Below are positions 15,434 through 23,536 of a stretch of DNA of 37,868 bases, piece by piece. Within the stretch, counting starts at the first letter, position 1, and the number at the start of each line of letters is the position of its first letter. The notes under the pieces were generated by a model. That model had not been told where the DNA came from. It saw nothing but the letters and a program-made list of their open reading frames with translations, and did no database searches. The DNA comes from Nitrospirota bacterium. Lineage in GTDB: Bacteria; Nitrospirota; Thermodesulfovibrionia; UBA6902. A program made the position numbers and the translations under genes. The stretch lies in assembly GCA_016222905.1 (NCBI GenBank), contig JACRPZ010000041.1:1-37868 (forward strand), written 5' to 3'.

Positions 15434-16699
15434 ATGTATAAAAGAGCTGGTATAACCGACATTAAAAAGTTCTACGAGGAGAAGTTTGCGACAGATGCCA
15501 GATTCGATGTCTCCGGCATTCCTTTATGGAACTACAATATAAATTTTGCAAAATATTTCTGGATCTACCGTAACGTAAAACCGAATTCAAGAGTCCTTGA
15601 TTTCGGGTGCGGTTCAGGCACTCTCGCCGTCCTGAAGAGCAAGGGCTGCAAGATAACCGGTATTGATTATTCAAAGAAGGCGTTAGAGATCGCAAAAAAA
15701 GTCAATAATTACGACTCTGTCTTCTGCGGAAGCATATTTGAATTTGACCAGCCTCCGAAATACTTTGATTATATTGTCAGTCTCGATGTATTCGGCCATA
15801 TTCCTTTTGAAGAGAAGGACGCCGTAATTCAGGAATTGAAGAAGTATTTAAAAGACGAAGGTGTCATGCTGCACGGGATCGAATGCGGCAATGTAAATTA
15901 TGATGAAATGACCGGGGATGAGCTTAAGGCATTTGTAGAGGTTGACGGGCATGTAGGGATAGAGAATAAAGCAAGGAATATAAACCGCTTTAAGAAATTT
16001 TTTCAGCACACAGATGGAGAGGTGAGGTTTAATATTGAAAACTCGGCGGATGAATATATCAAGCAGTCGGAGGAATATAAATCCCGGATTGACCCGAATC
16101 TTACCAATTATTTAAAGTCATTGAGCGCGGGGGAAAAGATCGCGTTCGATATTGCAAACGGCCTTGTTCAGATAAAGATGGAAGAGCTGAAACACCCCTC
16201 TCCCGACTCTTCAGCCGGGTCTCTGGGTTTTATGTATTTAAGGGCATCGGGCCTGCCTCTGCGTGAACCGGTCTACAGATGCACGGACAAGCAATTGCCA
16301 GAACCTCTGACCCCGCTTCATGATCCCAGGCTCTTTTGCCGGGGATGGCACGCTATTGAAAAAGCTGATAACAGTTATTTCCGCTGGGGAGCCAACGATT
16401 CTTTAATCCGGTTGACAAAGCTTAATAAGGATCTGCGATTGAAGATATTCAGTGCTTTCCCTGACATAAAAAAAGAACATGTAACGGTATTTTTTATAAA
16501 TGAAGATACAGGGCGTCTTATATATAAAACTGTGTTGAAGAGTAACAATGAGTATGCTATCTTTCTTAAAACATCCAATCTGGAAAAACTGAATCTCAGC
16601 ATCTTTGTTGATACGACCTGGAAGCCGGCCCTATACAATCCGGAGACAGGGGACTGGAGGACATTGGGGATAGGGATAAGAGAGATCAGCCTTCTCTGA
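15434..16699 (+). CDS. SAM-dependent methyltransferase with C-terminal jellyroll module
   Basis: 421 residues. The N-terminal ~240 carry an intact class I methyltransferase with motif I VLDFGCGSGTLAVL (about 54-67), GIDYSKKALEIAKK as the acidic loop, and DYIVSLDVFGHIPFEEKDAV. A linker leads to a C-terminal module (about 295-421) clearly homologous to that of the preceding gene: CRGWHAIEKADNSYFRWGAN, DLRLKIFSAFPDI, and WKPALYNPETGDWRTLGIGI. Probable role is methylation of the exported glycan, with the module binding sugar; this is inferred. It is the last gene of the + strand run. Only 10 bp separate it from the convergent SGNH hydrolase, and no terminator is visible. Confidence 0.82.
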   Translation: MYKRAGITDIKKFYEEKFATDARFDVSGIPLWNYNINFAKYFWIYRNVKPNSRVLDFGCGSGTLAVLKSKGCKITGIDYSKKALEIAKKVNNYDSVFCGSIFEFDQPPKYFDYIVSLDVFGHIPFEEKDAVIQELKKYLKDEGVMLHGIECGNVNYDEMTGDELKAFVEVDGHVGIENKARNINRFKKFFQHTDGEVRFNIENSADEYIKQSEEYKSRIDPNLTNYLKSLSAGEKIAFDIANGLVQIKMEELKHPSPDSSAGSLGFMYLRASGLPLREPVYRCTDKQLPEPLTPLHDPRLFCRGWHAIEKADNSYFRWGANDSLIRLTKLNKDLRLKIFSAFPDIKKEHVTVFFINEDTGRLIYKTVLKSNNEYAIFLKTSNLEKLNLSIFVDTTWKPALYNPETGDWRTLGIGIREISLL

Positions 16700-16709
16700 T
16701 ATGCGGGAT

Positions 16710-18110
16710 TTATTGTTCTGCTTGAATAGTAATTGACGCGACATCAATGCCAAGCCTTCTTGTGTCATTATTTATTCCTTGTTCCTTTGGGACAAAGGTC
16801 GATGACATAATTTGAATTTCGTTGATTTGTTTAATATTTTTATCAAGAACAAAGAAAAATGAGTTTTCATCTTTATGGCTGAATTTTAAGCTGCTGCCAT
16901 TTGTGACTATCTTAAGTCCCAGTTTATTAAGATCATCTCTTAAGGGGTTCCAGCCAAAGGTCTTTAATACCAGGAAATTATCTCCCGGTTTCACGTCATA
17001 TCTTATATCAGAAACCATGCTGTTCCCTTTTGTCCAGATAAAATCATCATAAAAATTCGTTAATCTTGAGTCAATCTCCCTGGGAATTACTTTTCTGGTT
17101 TCATTAAAGTCATGAATCTTCTCTAAATAACCACCGATATGTTTGTAGATATAATCAGCTATAACCATATGACCTTTTGCGTTTGGGTGCCATGGATCAT
17201 ACCATGTTTCGCTATGCGTTCTTACCTCATCCATATTGTAAGGCTTAAAAGCATTTAATAAATCAACAGCTATAAGCCCTGATTCAGACGCGGCGTCATA
17301 TAATTTCTTATGCACCGAAGTTAATGTATAAGTATCAAAACTTCTATCCTTCTCAAAGATAGGGTGTACAAGGAAGAGCACGGGAATATTTTTGCTTTTT
17401 AATATGCCGCCAATCTGGTAAATTTGCGACTTGACCTGATCCCAGTATGCGCAGTGAAGCAATTTATGGAACTCTTTCCCGCAGTTCTTGCTTTTGCTCT
17501 CTTCCTTAAGTTCAAAGATTTTCTTCCGGACGAAATTTACGAAATGAAGTTTAGGCTTAAAGTAATATCGTCCCAGTTCCCCGTTTGCATTATGATAGAC
17601 CGGATGGGCAGGATCATTTAACATATAACTCCAGATAATTAAATCCGGCTGATAATTAAAGGCTTCATTTTTCAAAAGGATTAACTCCTGTGCAGTAGAA
17701 TATCCTGTGCGCGCCAGCACGATCACTTCAAATTTTCTATTATTAACTGATTGATTTAATTTAGTTTCTAAAACCTTGCAGAAAGATTCTCGCAGCTCTA
17801 CCCCCTGCCCTTGCGCAACAGAGTCTCCAATGACTACTATTCTGAAAGCTCCGGGATCTTTTTTATAACGATATTCATAATCCCGGTAACCATGCGAGTT
17901 GCTTCCGCATTTATTAGGAATAAACGTGTAAATAAGCCCCGGTTCAGCAGAAGATGCGGTGCATAACTCCCTTCCTTTATATTTAGAAATTAGAATATCA
18001 TGCTCTTTTTTATACTGATATCTTAAGTATACTTCTCCGCTAATTAAGATGAACAACAGTGTTAAAAATAATGTAATAATATTGGCTCTTCGCACAGGAG
18101 CGTTGGTCAT
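16710..18110 (-). CDS. SGNH/GDSL-family hydrolase or acyltransferase, membrane-anchored
   Basis: 466 residues. One N-terminal membrane segment (about 10-27) would anchor the protein with its catalytic domain outside the inner membrane. The SGNH domain has block I IGDSVAQGQG (Ser97 nucleophile), block III MLNDP (Asn165), and block V DPWHPNAKGH (Asp305, His308), so the catalytic set is complete. Residues about 345-466 form a beta-sandwich-like tail ending FVPKEQGINNDTRRLGIDVA, the same motif type as the C-terminal modules of the two methyltransferases opposite. Likely acts as an esterase or O-acetyl transferase on envelope glycan. Its ATG overlaps the stop of a 41-codon fragment upstream (ATGA). 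Confidence 0.82.
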   Translation of the reverse strand: MTNAPVRRANIITLFLTLLFILISGEVYLRYQYKKEHDILISKYKGRELCTASSAEPGLIYTFIPNKCGSNSHGYRDYEYRYKKDPGAFRIVVIGDSVAQGQGVELRESFCKVLETKLNQSVNNRKFEVIVLARTGYSTAQELILLKNEAFNYQPDLIIWSYMLNDPAHPVYHNANGELGRYYFKPKLHFVNFVRKKIFELKEESKSKNCGKEFHKLLHCAYWDQVKSQIYQIGGILKSKNIPVLFLVHPIFEKDRSFDTYTLTSVHKKLYDAASESGLIAVDLLNAFKPYNMDEVRTHSETWYDPWHPNAKGHMVIADYIYKHIGGYLEKIHDFNETRKVIPREIDSRLTNFYDDFIWTKGNSMVSDIRYDVKPGDNFLVLKTFGWNPLRDDLNKLGLKIVTNGSSLKFSHKDENSFFFVLDKNIKQINEIQIMSSTFVPKEQGINNDTRRLGIDVASITIQAEQ

Positions 18111-18232
18111 TTATCTTTCTTCGCCTCTATTGTCATTGGCGAATAATTGTAGTCTATAGTCCGAAGAAGTACTTCAGAAGATACAACTGTTATGAATAAA
18201 GCTGCAATAAGAAGTGCAAGTTTTTTGAACAA
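18107..18232 (-). pseudogene. N-terminal stub of a second SGNH-type membrane protein
   Basis: A 41-residue minus-strand frame starts at TTG 18232, with AGGAGA 7 nt upstream, and its TGA overlaps the ATG of the SGNH gene. It reads FKKLALLIAALFITVVSSEV, then LLRTIDYNYSPMTIEAKKDK. Membrane segment plus SEVLLR-type exit closely resembles the neighbouring SGNH start (LFILISGEVYLR), the usual N-terminus of this family. It therefore looks like the stub left after an internal deletion joined the start of one paralogue to the start of the next. Alternatively it is a functional short leader coupling translation; the intact ribosome site leaves that open. Confidence 0.55.
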
Positions 18233-18525
18233 TGCCCGTCTCCTGATGATGGTATTTTTACAAATAACTACGCGCTCATAACGCAGGTACTTTGAAAAAG
18301 TTTAACAGCATTTTTGATAAAATTCTACAACCATTAATTTACAAGGTGCTCAGAGAGACCGCACAAAGAAGTTCATTGATTGAAAAGAGAAGAGTGTGAC
18401 CGTACAACTATACAGGCAGATATTGTAACTGGAAGTAGATAGATGGACATATGGTATAAGTCATGGCCCATATACTCCTTGTGTAATCTTCTCAATTAAC
18501 GCCTATGGCTGTTTAATGAGGACTG
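18233..18525. other. Intergenic region, no intact gene
   Basis: 293 bp between the SGNH stub and the 1653-residue protein gene. No stem-loop with a T-run follows the big gene's stop on the minus strand, and no convincing promoter is visible. The one notable thing is a short stretch near 18448-18471 that echoes the 5' end of the MATE gene (separate entry). Confidence 0.5.
18443..18499 (+). other. Possible remnant of a MATE transporter 5' end
   Basis: DNA at 18448-18471 matches 36410-36433 inside the MATE gene at 21 of 24 positions (CATATGGtATAaGTCATGGC against CATATGGcATAtGTCATGGC, then CCAT/CTAT). In frame it reads DIWYKSWPIYSLCNLLN, against NIWHMSWPMLLVMFFN in the transporter, then stops. 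It could be a fragment of a decayed homologue or chance; it is too short to decide. Confidence 0.28.
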
Positions 18526-21500
18526 CTAAGGGCTGCACCCTGCGTTTATGACCTCCGTCACCCTGCCCTGAAATTCAGTTGAGTCTACAAAAAGCTGCAG
18601 CATCTCCGCTCTTGTATACGTGCCTCCGTTAAGTTCTCCAAGCCAGTACAGATACCCCGCAAGATCTGCACCTCTTCTCATTATGCCGTTATACAAGTCT
18701 TCTATATACTCGCTGTTGCTCGTATTTCTGTCCGCGTACTCCTGACTATTAAGGAATAGTAACGCTATCTGTGATGTAAGGTCTCTTATGGCCTGCGGAT
18801 CTCCGTTGCACTGGGCTGTCTGCATCTCTCCAAGCCAGTAGTTGAATCCTCCGTCGTCAGGCAGTCTGCTCAGAAATCCCCTGTACAGGTCATTCACAAG
18901 GTTATACTCAGGCCTTACTGATGTATCCCCAAATAGTCCGTCCATGTACGACTTGAACTCCGCGCTGAATATGAAGTAGTTTAATAAGAGGTTCCTTGTC
19001 AATCCCCCTGAAAGCTCTCCTGCCCAGTAGTCTGCTTCTCCCTGTGTCGGTGTCCTGCCGAGGAAGGTCTCATACAGGTCTGTTACATATGCATTATTCG
19101 TTGTGTTCATGCTCAGATACTCTCCTGAGTTGAAGAAGAGCTTGCCAAGGGCTATGTAGCCCTCTTTTATGTCTATGCCGAGAGAGGCAATGCGTTCTAT
19201 CTCGCTTGTCCAGCCCTCTGCGCCTCCGGGCTCAGGCGCCCTGTTAAGGATGCTGTTGTAATACCAGATGACGAGTGTCATGGGGTTGGTAATGACGGTC
19301 ATACTCACAGGAATGGTTAGGGTTCCGTATGGAGAATTGTTGCTTACTCTAATTTGTGCATTGTAAGTGCCGACAGCCATGCCTGTTGCATCGAAAGAGA
19401 CAACTATATTCTGACTGCTGCCTGCCGCTATTGCGCCTGTTGAGGGGGCCTCGCTAAGCCACGGAACATCAGAGATATTGTTGCAGGTTTGCGCATCGTC
19501 GAGGTATTGATTGACATCATAAAATGTAGTCCCGCCTGCGCTTATTCCACCTGCTGCATAGATACGATTGTTTACGCAGTCATAAGCAGCGCTGACTACA
19601 GGCGTTGGAACCGTCTCACTGTGAGTAGTCCATGTGCCGGCCGGCCATGCTGATGTGTCAAGAATAAGGGTATCATTAAATGCTGTCCATATACTGCCGC
19701 CAAGTCCTCCGCCGCTTGAGGCATAGAGATAATTGCCGTACCAGACCAAAATCGGATTCATTCTCAGAGCAGGCAAGGCAGGCCCTGTTGCATCCCATGT
19801 ATTTGCCGCAGGGTTGTAGCGTTGCACATCATTTGTGGCGGCTCCGCCAACAACTAAAATATAGTCACCGACTGTTGTTGCTCCTCCATAAGATGCTGCT
19901 GTAGGCATGGAGGCTAAAGGCCCTGTCCACGTGGCTGTTGCCGGATCATATACCCACGTCTCTGCGCTTGGGCCGGGGTTGCCGCCGAAGGCGTAAAGAT
20001 TCCCGTTCCATGCCGCTGTCATAGGGGTCCGCGTATTTGGCCATGTGGATGCAGTCCATGTATCGCCTGATGTATCGTAAATCAGGAAATTGTTGGTGTG
20101 TGCAGCGCCTGTATATCCGCCCACAAGATATATGATGCCGTTAATACAAGTTGCTTCCATGCTCATTAACGCATACGGCATATTTGCCATCTGAGTCCAT
20201 GAATTACCTGCTGGATCATATTTCCATGTTTCATTTAGAACTGTGCTTGTTCCGGTTTGCCCGCCGAAGATATAATAGGCTGCCCCGTCACACGACGCGC
20301 CAGCAGAACGATACCTTGATCCTGTAGGAATAGCAGAGCCAGCCCCCCATGAGTTAGGAAGCGTGGATTTGACTTGCGCAGGCGCGGTCTCTGTAATATC
20401 CCAATAAGTTTTCTGTTTCCTCTTATAGGGAAGTATCTTCCCCTCATTAATCGGAGCATTTCCAGATATCTCTGTTATATCAAACGTTGCATTTGCCCCG
20501 CCTGTATTGCTTATCAACAGATTGCGTGAAGTAGCCGGACTGGTTGTGTATACCGTAACACTAAGGCTTGTCGGATTAGCGCTTAATTGAACTGCCGGCA
20601 GATTGAAGTCTTGCTGCACTATATTATCTGAAACAACAGTTACTACATTTACGTCATTGCTATAACCACTTTTTGAAGCAGTGAGGGTGCGTGAGCCGGG
20701 AGCAGAAGCAAAGTAATAATATCCGCTGCTGTCAGTGGTTGTTGAATTGCTCAGATCATCAGCAACAGTTGCGCCGCTTATCGGGCTGCCTGTATTTGCA
20801 TCATAAACATTGCCTGTGACAAAGCCGGTGCTGATTGCCTGACATAAGCCTGCCCTAACATTATCTACCTGCCACCACCATTCCCAATTGGCGTTGTAGT
20901 AGTGAAACTGAATTTTGACATTTGATTGATTTCCTGCAATTCCCGATATGTCAACTGTCTCATGATGAGGGCCGCGGTAACTGGCTGTCTTTCGCCATAC
21001 ATTTGTAAAGGTTGAGCCGCCGTCATTGCTTACATCAACGTCTGCCACCTCGCTTAAACCGCCGCTGTAATAATAAAAATCTGTATCAAATTCAAGATTT
21101 ACGGTAGCTTGTCCTGTAAAGTCAATAACCGGTGTAATCAGCGACGTATTCATATCAACAGTATCTGCATTATCACTGTCCGCTATTGCAAACCCTCCTG
21201 TTCCGCCTGTGAGATTTGTCCGTTCACCGGGGTTGTTGAATTCCCAGACAGCGCCTGTTCCCGCATTGTCAACAACAGTCCAGCCGGTTGGCGTTGTCCC
21301 GCTTTCGAACTGCTCATTAACTCCAAGCATTTGATAACCGGGGGCTGTGCAGGATGGGTCAACCGATAAGGCAAAATCCTCCGTGTTTATGCCTGCAGAA
21401 GGAGTTACCGAACGTGTCTCAGAATTATAGCCTGTTGCGCTAACATCAAATGTATAGTTTTCGCCTTCAAGCAGGTTAACGCTGTACTGCCCCGTAACAT

Positions 21501-23487
21501 CTGTATAAATTGTATTGGAATAGCCCGGTGCTGTTATATCTATCTGTGCAAAAAGCGGCCAGCCATGGCCTGAGCCGTCTGTGACCGTGCCCTGTACCGT
21601 TGCTGCTGAAAGCGGCGTGAGAGCAAAGTCCTGAATTGTAGTGCCTCCGTCTGTAATAACCACTCCTGTTTCTGTTGATGATTGATAGCCATAAACAGAG
21701 GCTGTAACATCATAAGTTCCGACAGGCATAGATGCAAACTGATAAAAGCCGGAACCATCGGTTATTGTTGAATATCCGCCTGTTGTTGTAATTGTTGCGC
21801 CGCTTATAGGATTAGTCGTAGATGAATCAGTGACAGTACCCTGTAATGTTCCTGTTGGGCCTGTTGTGCATCCGGAAAATTTAAATGAGCCTATTCTTGT
21901 TTTCCAGTTCCAATCTGCAATGGTTGCATAATATTCCTGTGTATACCAGAAAGTGCAGCTATCAGAAGGATCAACTGACATAGAGCTGTAATCGCCCCAC
22001 CTGTTAACCCCGTTCTGATAACTTGTTCCATCTATAAGCGAGGCCTCAGCCTGGGGCAATGTGCCCGCAGGGTCGCCTGCAAGCCTTCCCGCATACCTTA
22101 TGGAAGGATAAAGAGTACTGCTCGAAATACTGTAACCGAGGGCAATATTTCCCTGAACATCCATTGCAATGCTTCCCATCCATCGGTTATTAGAGTCTGG
22201 AGCATATGTACCCTGCTGGTAGATTGACCAATCCCCTGTCGTCTTTCTGAGTTCATACCAGCGTATTCCAGCGTGGTCAGTGCCATCAGCGTCAACTGTA
22301 TGATTGGTAACCATTGCCTGATATGAGCCGAAATTTCTGTATTGCAGCCTGTACATTAGCCTGTCAGAAATGGCATCTACTTTCTGCGTTGTCCCCAGCT
22401 GAGATATACAGTCACGGCTGAAGCCGCACATGTCAGGGTCAAAGGCCGCTGTTGTAAGGATTAAGTCAGGATCCCCGGAAAGTCCGAATGTTGAATTTGC
22501 TGGCGTTGTCCAGTCAACATGGAACTCCCATATTTTGAGATTGTCGTTTATGCTTCCGCATCCCCACGAGCCATCGTCAAAAGATGAAAAGTAATTCGGA
22601 GTTCCTGCCGGCGGGGCTGTGCCGTCGAGGTCAGAAGGCAACAAACCGCCATAACACGAATCAACAGATTCCAGATCAAAATATTGCATTGCTGCAGCAG
22701 CACCTGTGAGCATCTTGCTTCGTTCGAAGACAAAGACGCCTGCCCCGCCCCAGCTTATTCCGCCTGTGAACTGGTTAGCTGACATGTAATAACCGTCAGG
22801 CCATACTCCGAACTTGGGATAATCGTTCATCTTTGTAGCGCTTGCCTGAAATGCATAACGATACCATGCCCCTGTAGGGTCTGCTGTTTGAGAAATAGCT
22901 ATGCACTGATAGTACGGAGCAGAAGATACGGAAAACTGGCTTATGAGCCAGCGGTCAGCGAGATGGTCGTATAAAACAATGGGGTCTCCGTCATTGTCTG
23001 TTTCGCACCTTCCGCCAAAACTTGTCCATATAGTATTTGTGTTAGCAGGCCCGTAAAGCGATGTGCCGCTCTTGTTCCATATCTGAAAACCGAGGTTGAC
23101 TGTCTGAATATAATGATTAGGCCCAACATCACCGTTTGTGTCCGGCGGAGCAACTCCGTAAATATTGTTAATGCCTTCAAAATTCTGCGCCGTAGCAGGC
23201 ATGTTCGTATCCCCATGCCAGAAGTTAAGTGCGCCGTCGCCTTCTATTACATGGGAGCTTTGAGATTGTTCAGTCTTCGGCAATTTTCTCATGGGTATTT
23301 CACGTACTGTATCAGCAGGCGCAGGCGGTATGGGTTTGATGGTGCGGAGAGGAGGAGATACGTCATACTTTTCGGACTGCATTACAACTGGAGCAAAATC
23401 AGAAGATGTGTTGGAAGACTCAACGTTCATAGCAACTAATAAGGTCGTACAAACCACAAACAAACACAGCATCAGAGACTTCTTCAT
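18526..23487 (-). CDS. Giant secreted multidomain protein: Kelch, Ig-like and DUF4214
   Basis: 1653 residues. Signal peptide (about 1-24). A large N-terminal domain (about 90-545; GVAPPDTNGDVGPNHYIQTV) is of a type seen in exported proteins but not named here. Two carboxypeptidase-regulatory-like domains (about 547-630 and 630-712) lead to a jellyroll (about 716-886) and a third such domain (about 888-966). An Ig-like domain starts at about 970, is interrupted by Kelch propeller repeats (about 1043-1336; YIFGGQTG, YLVGGYTG, YAFGGNPG), and resumes at about 1343-1401 (DVPWLSEAPSTGAI). The DUF4214 module is 1403-1653. No catalytic motif is evident; adhesion or surface structure is likely. AAGGAG precedes the ATG. 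It lies 49 bp after the 2426-residue gene, probably in one operon. Confidence 0.88.
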   Translation of the reverse strand: MKKSLMLCLFVVCTTLLVAMNVESSNTSSDFAPVVMQSEKYDVSPPLRTIKPIPPAPADTVREIPMRKLPKTEQSQSSHVIEGDGALNFWHGDTNMPATAQNFEGINNIYGVAPPDTNGDVGPNHYIQTVNLGFQIWNKSGTSLYGPANTNTIWTSFGGRCETDNDGDPIVLYDHLADRWLISQFSVSSAPYYQCIAISQTADPTGAWYRYAFQASATKMNDYPKFGVWPDGYYMSANQFTGGISWGGAGVFVFERSKMLTGAAAAMQYFDLESVDSCYGGLLPSDLDGTAPPAGTPNYFSSFDDGSWGCGSINDNLKIWEFHVDWTTPANSTFGLSGDPDLILTTAAFDPDMCGFSRDCISQLGTTQKVDAISDRLMYRLQYRNFGSYQAMVTNHTVDADGTDHAGIRWYELRKTTGDWSIYQQGTYAPDSNNRWMGSIAMDVQGNIALGYSISSSTLYPSIRYAGRLAGDPAGTLPQAEASLIDGTSYQNGVNRWGDYSSMSVDPSDSCTFWYTQEYYATIADWNWKTRIGSFKFSGCTTGPTGTLQGTVTDSSTTNPISGATITTTGGYSTITDGSGFYQFASMPVGTYDVTASVYGYQSSTETGVVITDGGTTIQDFALTPLSAATVQGTVTDGSGHGWPLFAQIDITAPGYSNTIYTDVTGQYSVNLLEGENYTFDVSATGYNSETRSVTPSAGINTEDFALSVDPSCTAPGYQMLGVNEQFESGTTPTGWTVVDNAGTGAVWEFNNPGERTNLTGGTGGFAIADSDNADTVDMNTSLITPVIDFTGQATVNLEFDTDFYYYSGGLSEVADVDVSNDGGSTFTNVWRKTASYRGPHHETVDISGIAGNQSNVKIQFHYYNANWEWWWQVDNVRAGLCQAISTGFVTGNVYDANTGSPISGATVADDLSNSTTTDSSGYYYFASAPGSRTLTASKSGYSNDVNVVTVVSDNIVQQDFNLPAVQLSANPTSLSVTVYTTSPATSRNLLISNTGGANATFDITEISGNAPINEGKILPYKRKQKTYWDITETAPAQVKSTLPNSWGAGSAIPTGSRYRSAGASCDGAAYYIFGGQTGTSTVLNETWKYDPAGNSWTQMANMPYALMSMEATCINGIIYLVGGYTGAAHTNNFLIYDTSGDTWTASTWPNTRTPMTAAWNGNLYAFGGNPGPSAETWVYDPATATWTGPLASMPTAASYGGATTVGDYILVVGGAATNDVQRYNPAANTWDATGPALPALRMNPILVWYGNYLYASSGGGLGGSIWTAFNDTLILDTSAWPAGTWTTHSETVPTPVVSAAYDCVNNRIYAAGGISAGGTTFYDVNQYLDDAQTCNNISDVPWLSEAPSTGAIAAGSSQNIVVSFDATGMAVGTYNAQIRVSNNSPYGTLTIPVSMTVITNPMTLVIWYYNSILNRAPEPGGAEGWTSEIERIASLGIDIKEGYIALGKLFFNSGEYLSMNTTNNAYVTDLYETFLGRTPTQGEADYWAGELSGGLTRNLLLNYFIFSAEFKSYMDGLFGDTSVRPEYNLVNDLYRGFLSRLPDDGGFNYWLGEMQTAQCNGDPQAIRDLTSQIALLFLNSQEYADRNTSNSEYIEDLYNGIMRRGADLAGYLYWLGELNGGTYTRAEMLQLFVDSTEFQGRVTEVINAGCSP
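18529..19281 (-). repeat. DUF4214-module repeat, copy 2 of 3
   Basis: Codes residues 1403 to the end of the 1653-residue protein. Closely similar DNA lies at 5691-6440 and 23540-24286. The protein ends [15 protein letters not shown]. As in the other copies, one cysteine lies in [10 protein letters not shown] and one three residues from the C-terminus, so a conserved disulfide is possible. Confidence 0.8.
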
Positions 23488-23536
23488 TTTAATTCTCCTT
23501 CTCTATATTTTTTTACCTTCATAATATCCCGAAAAT

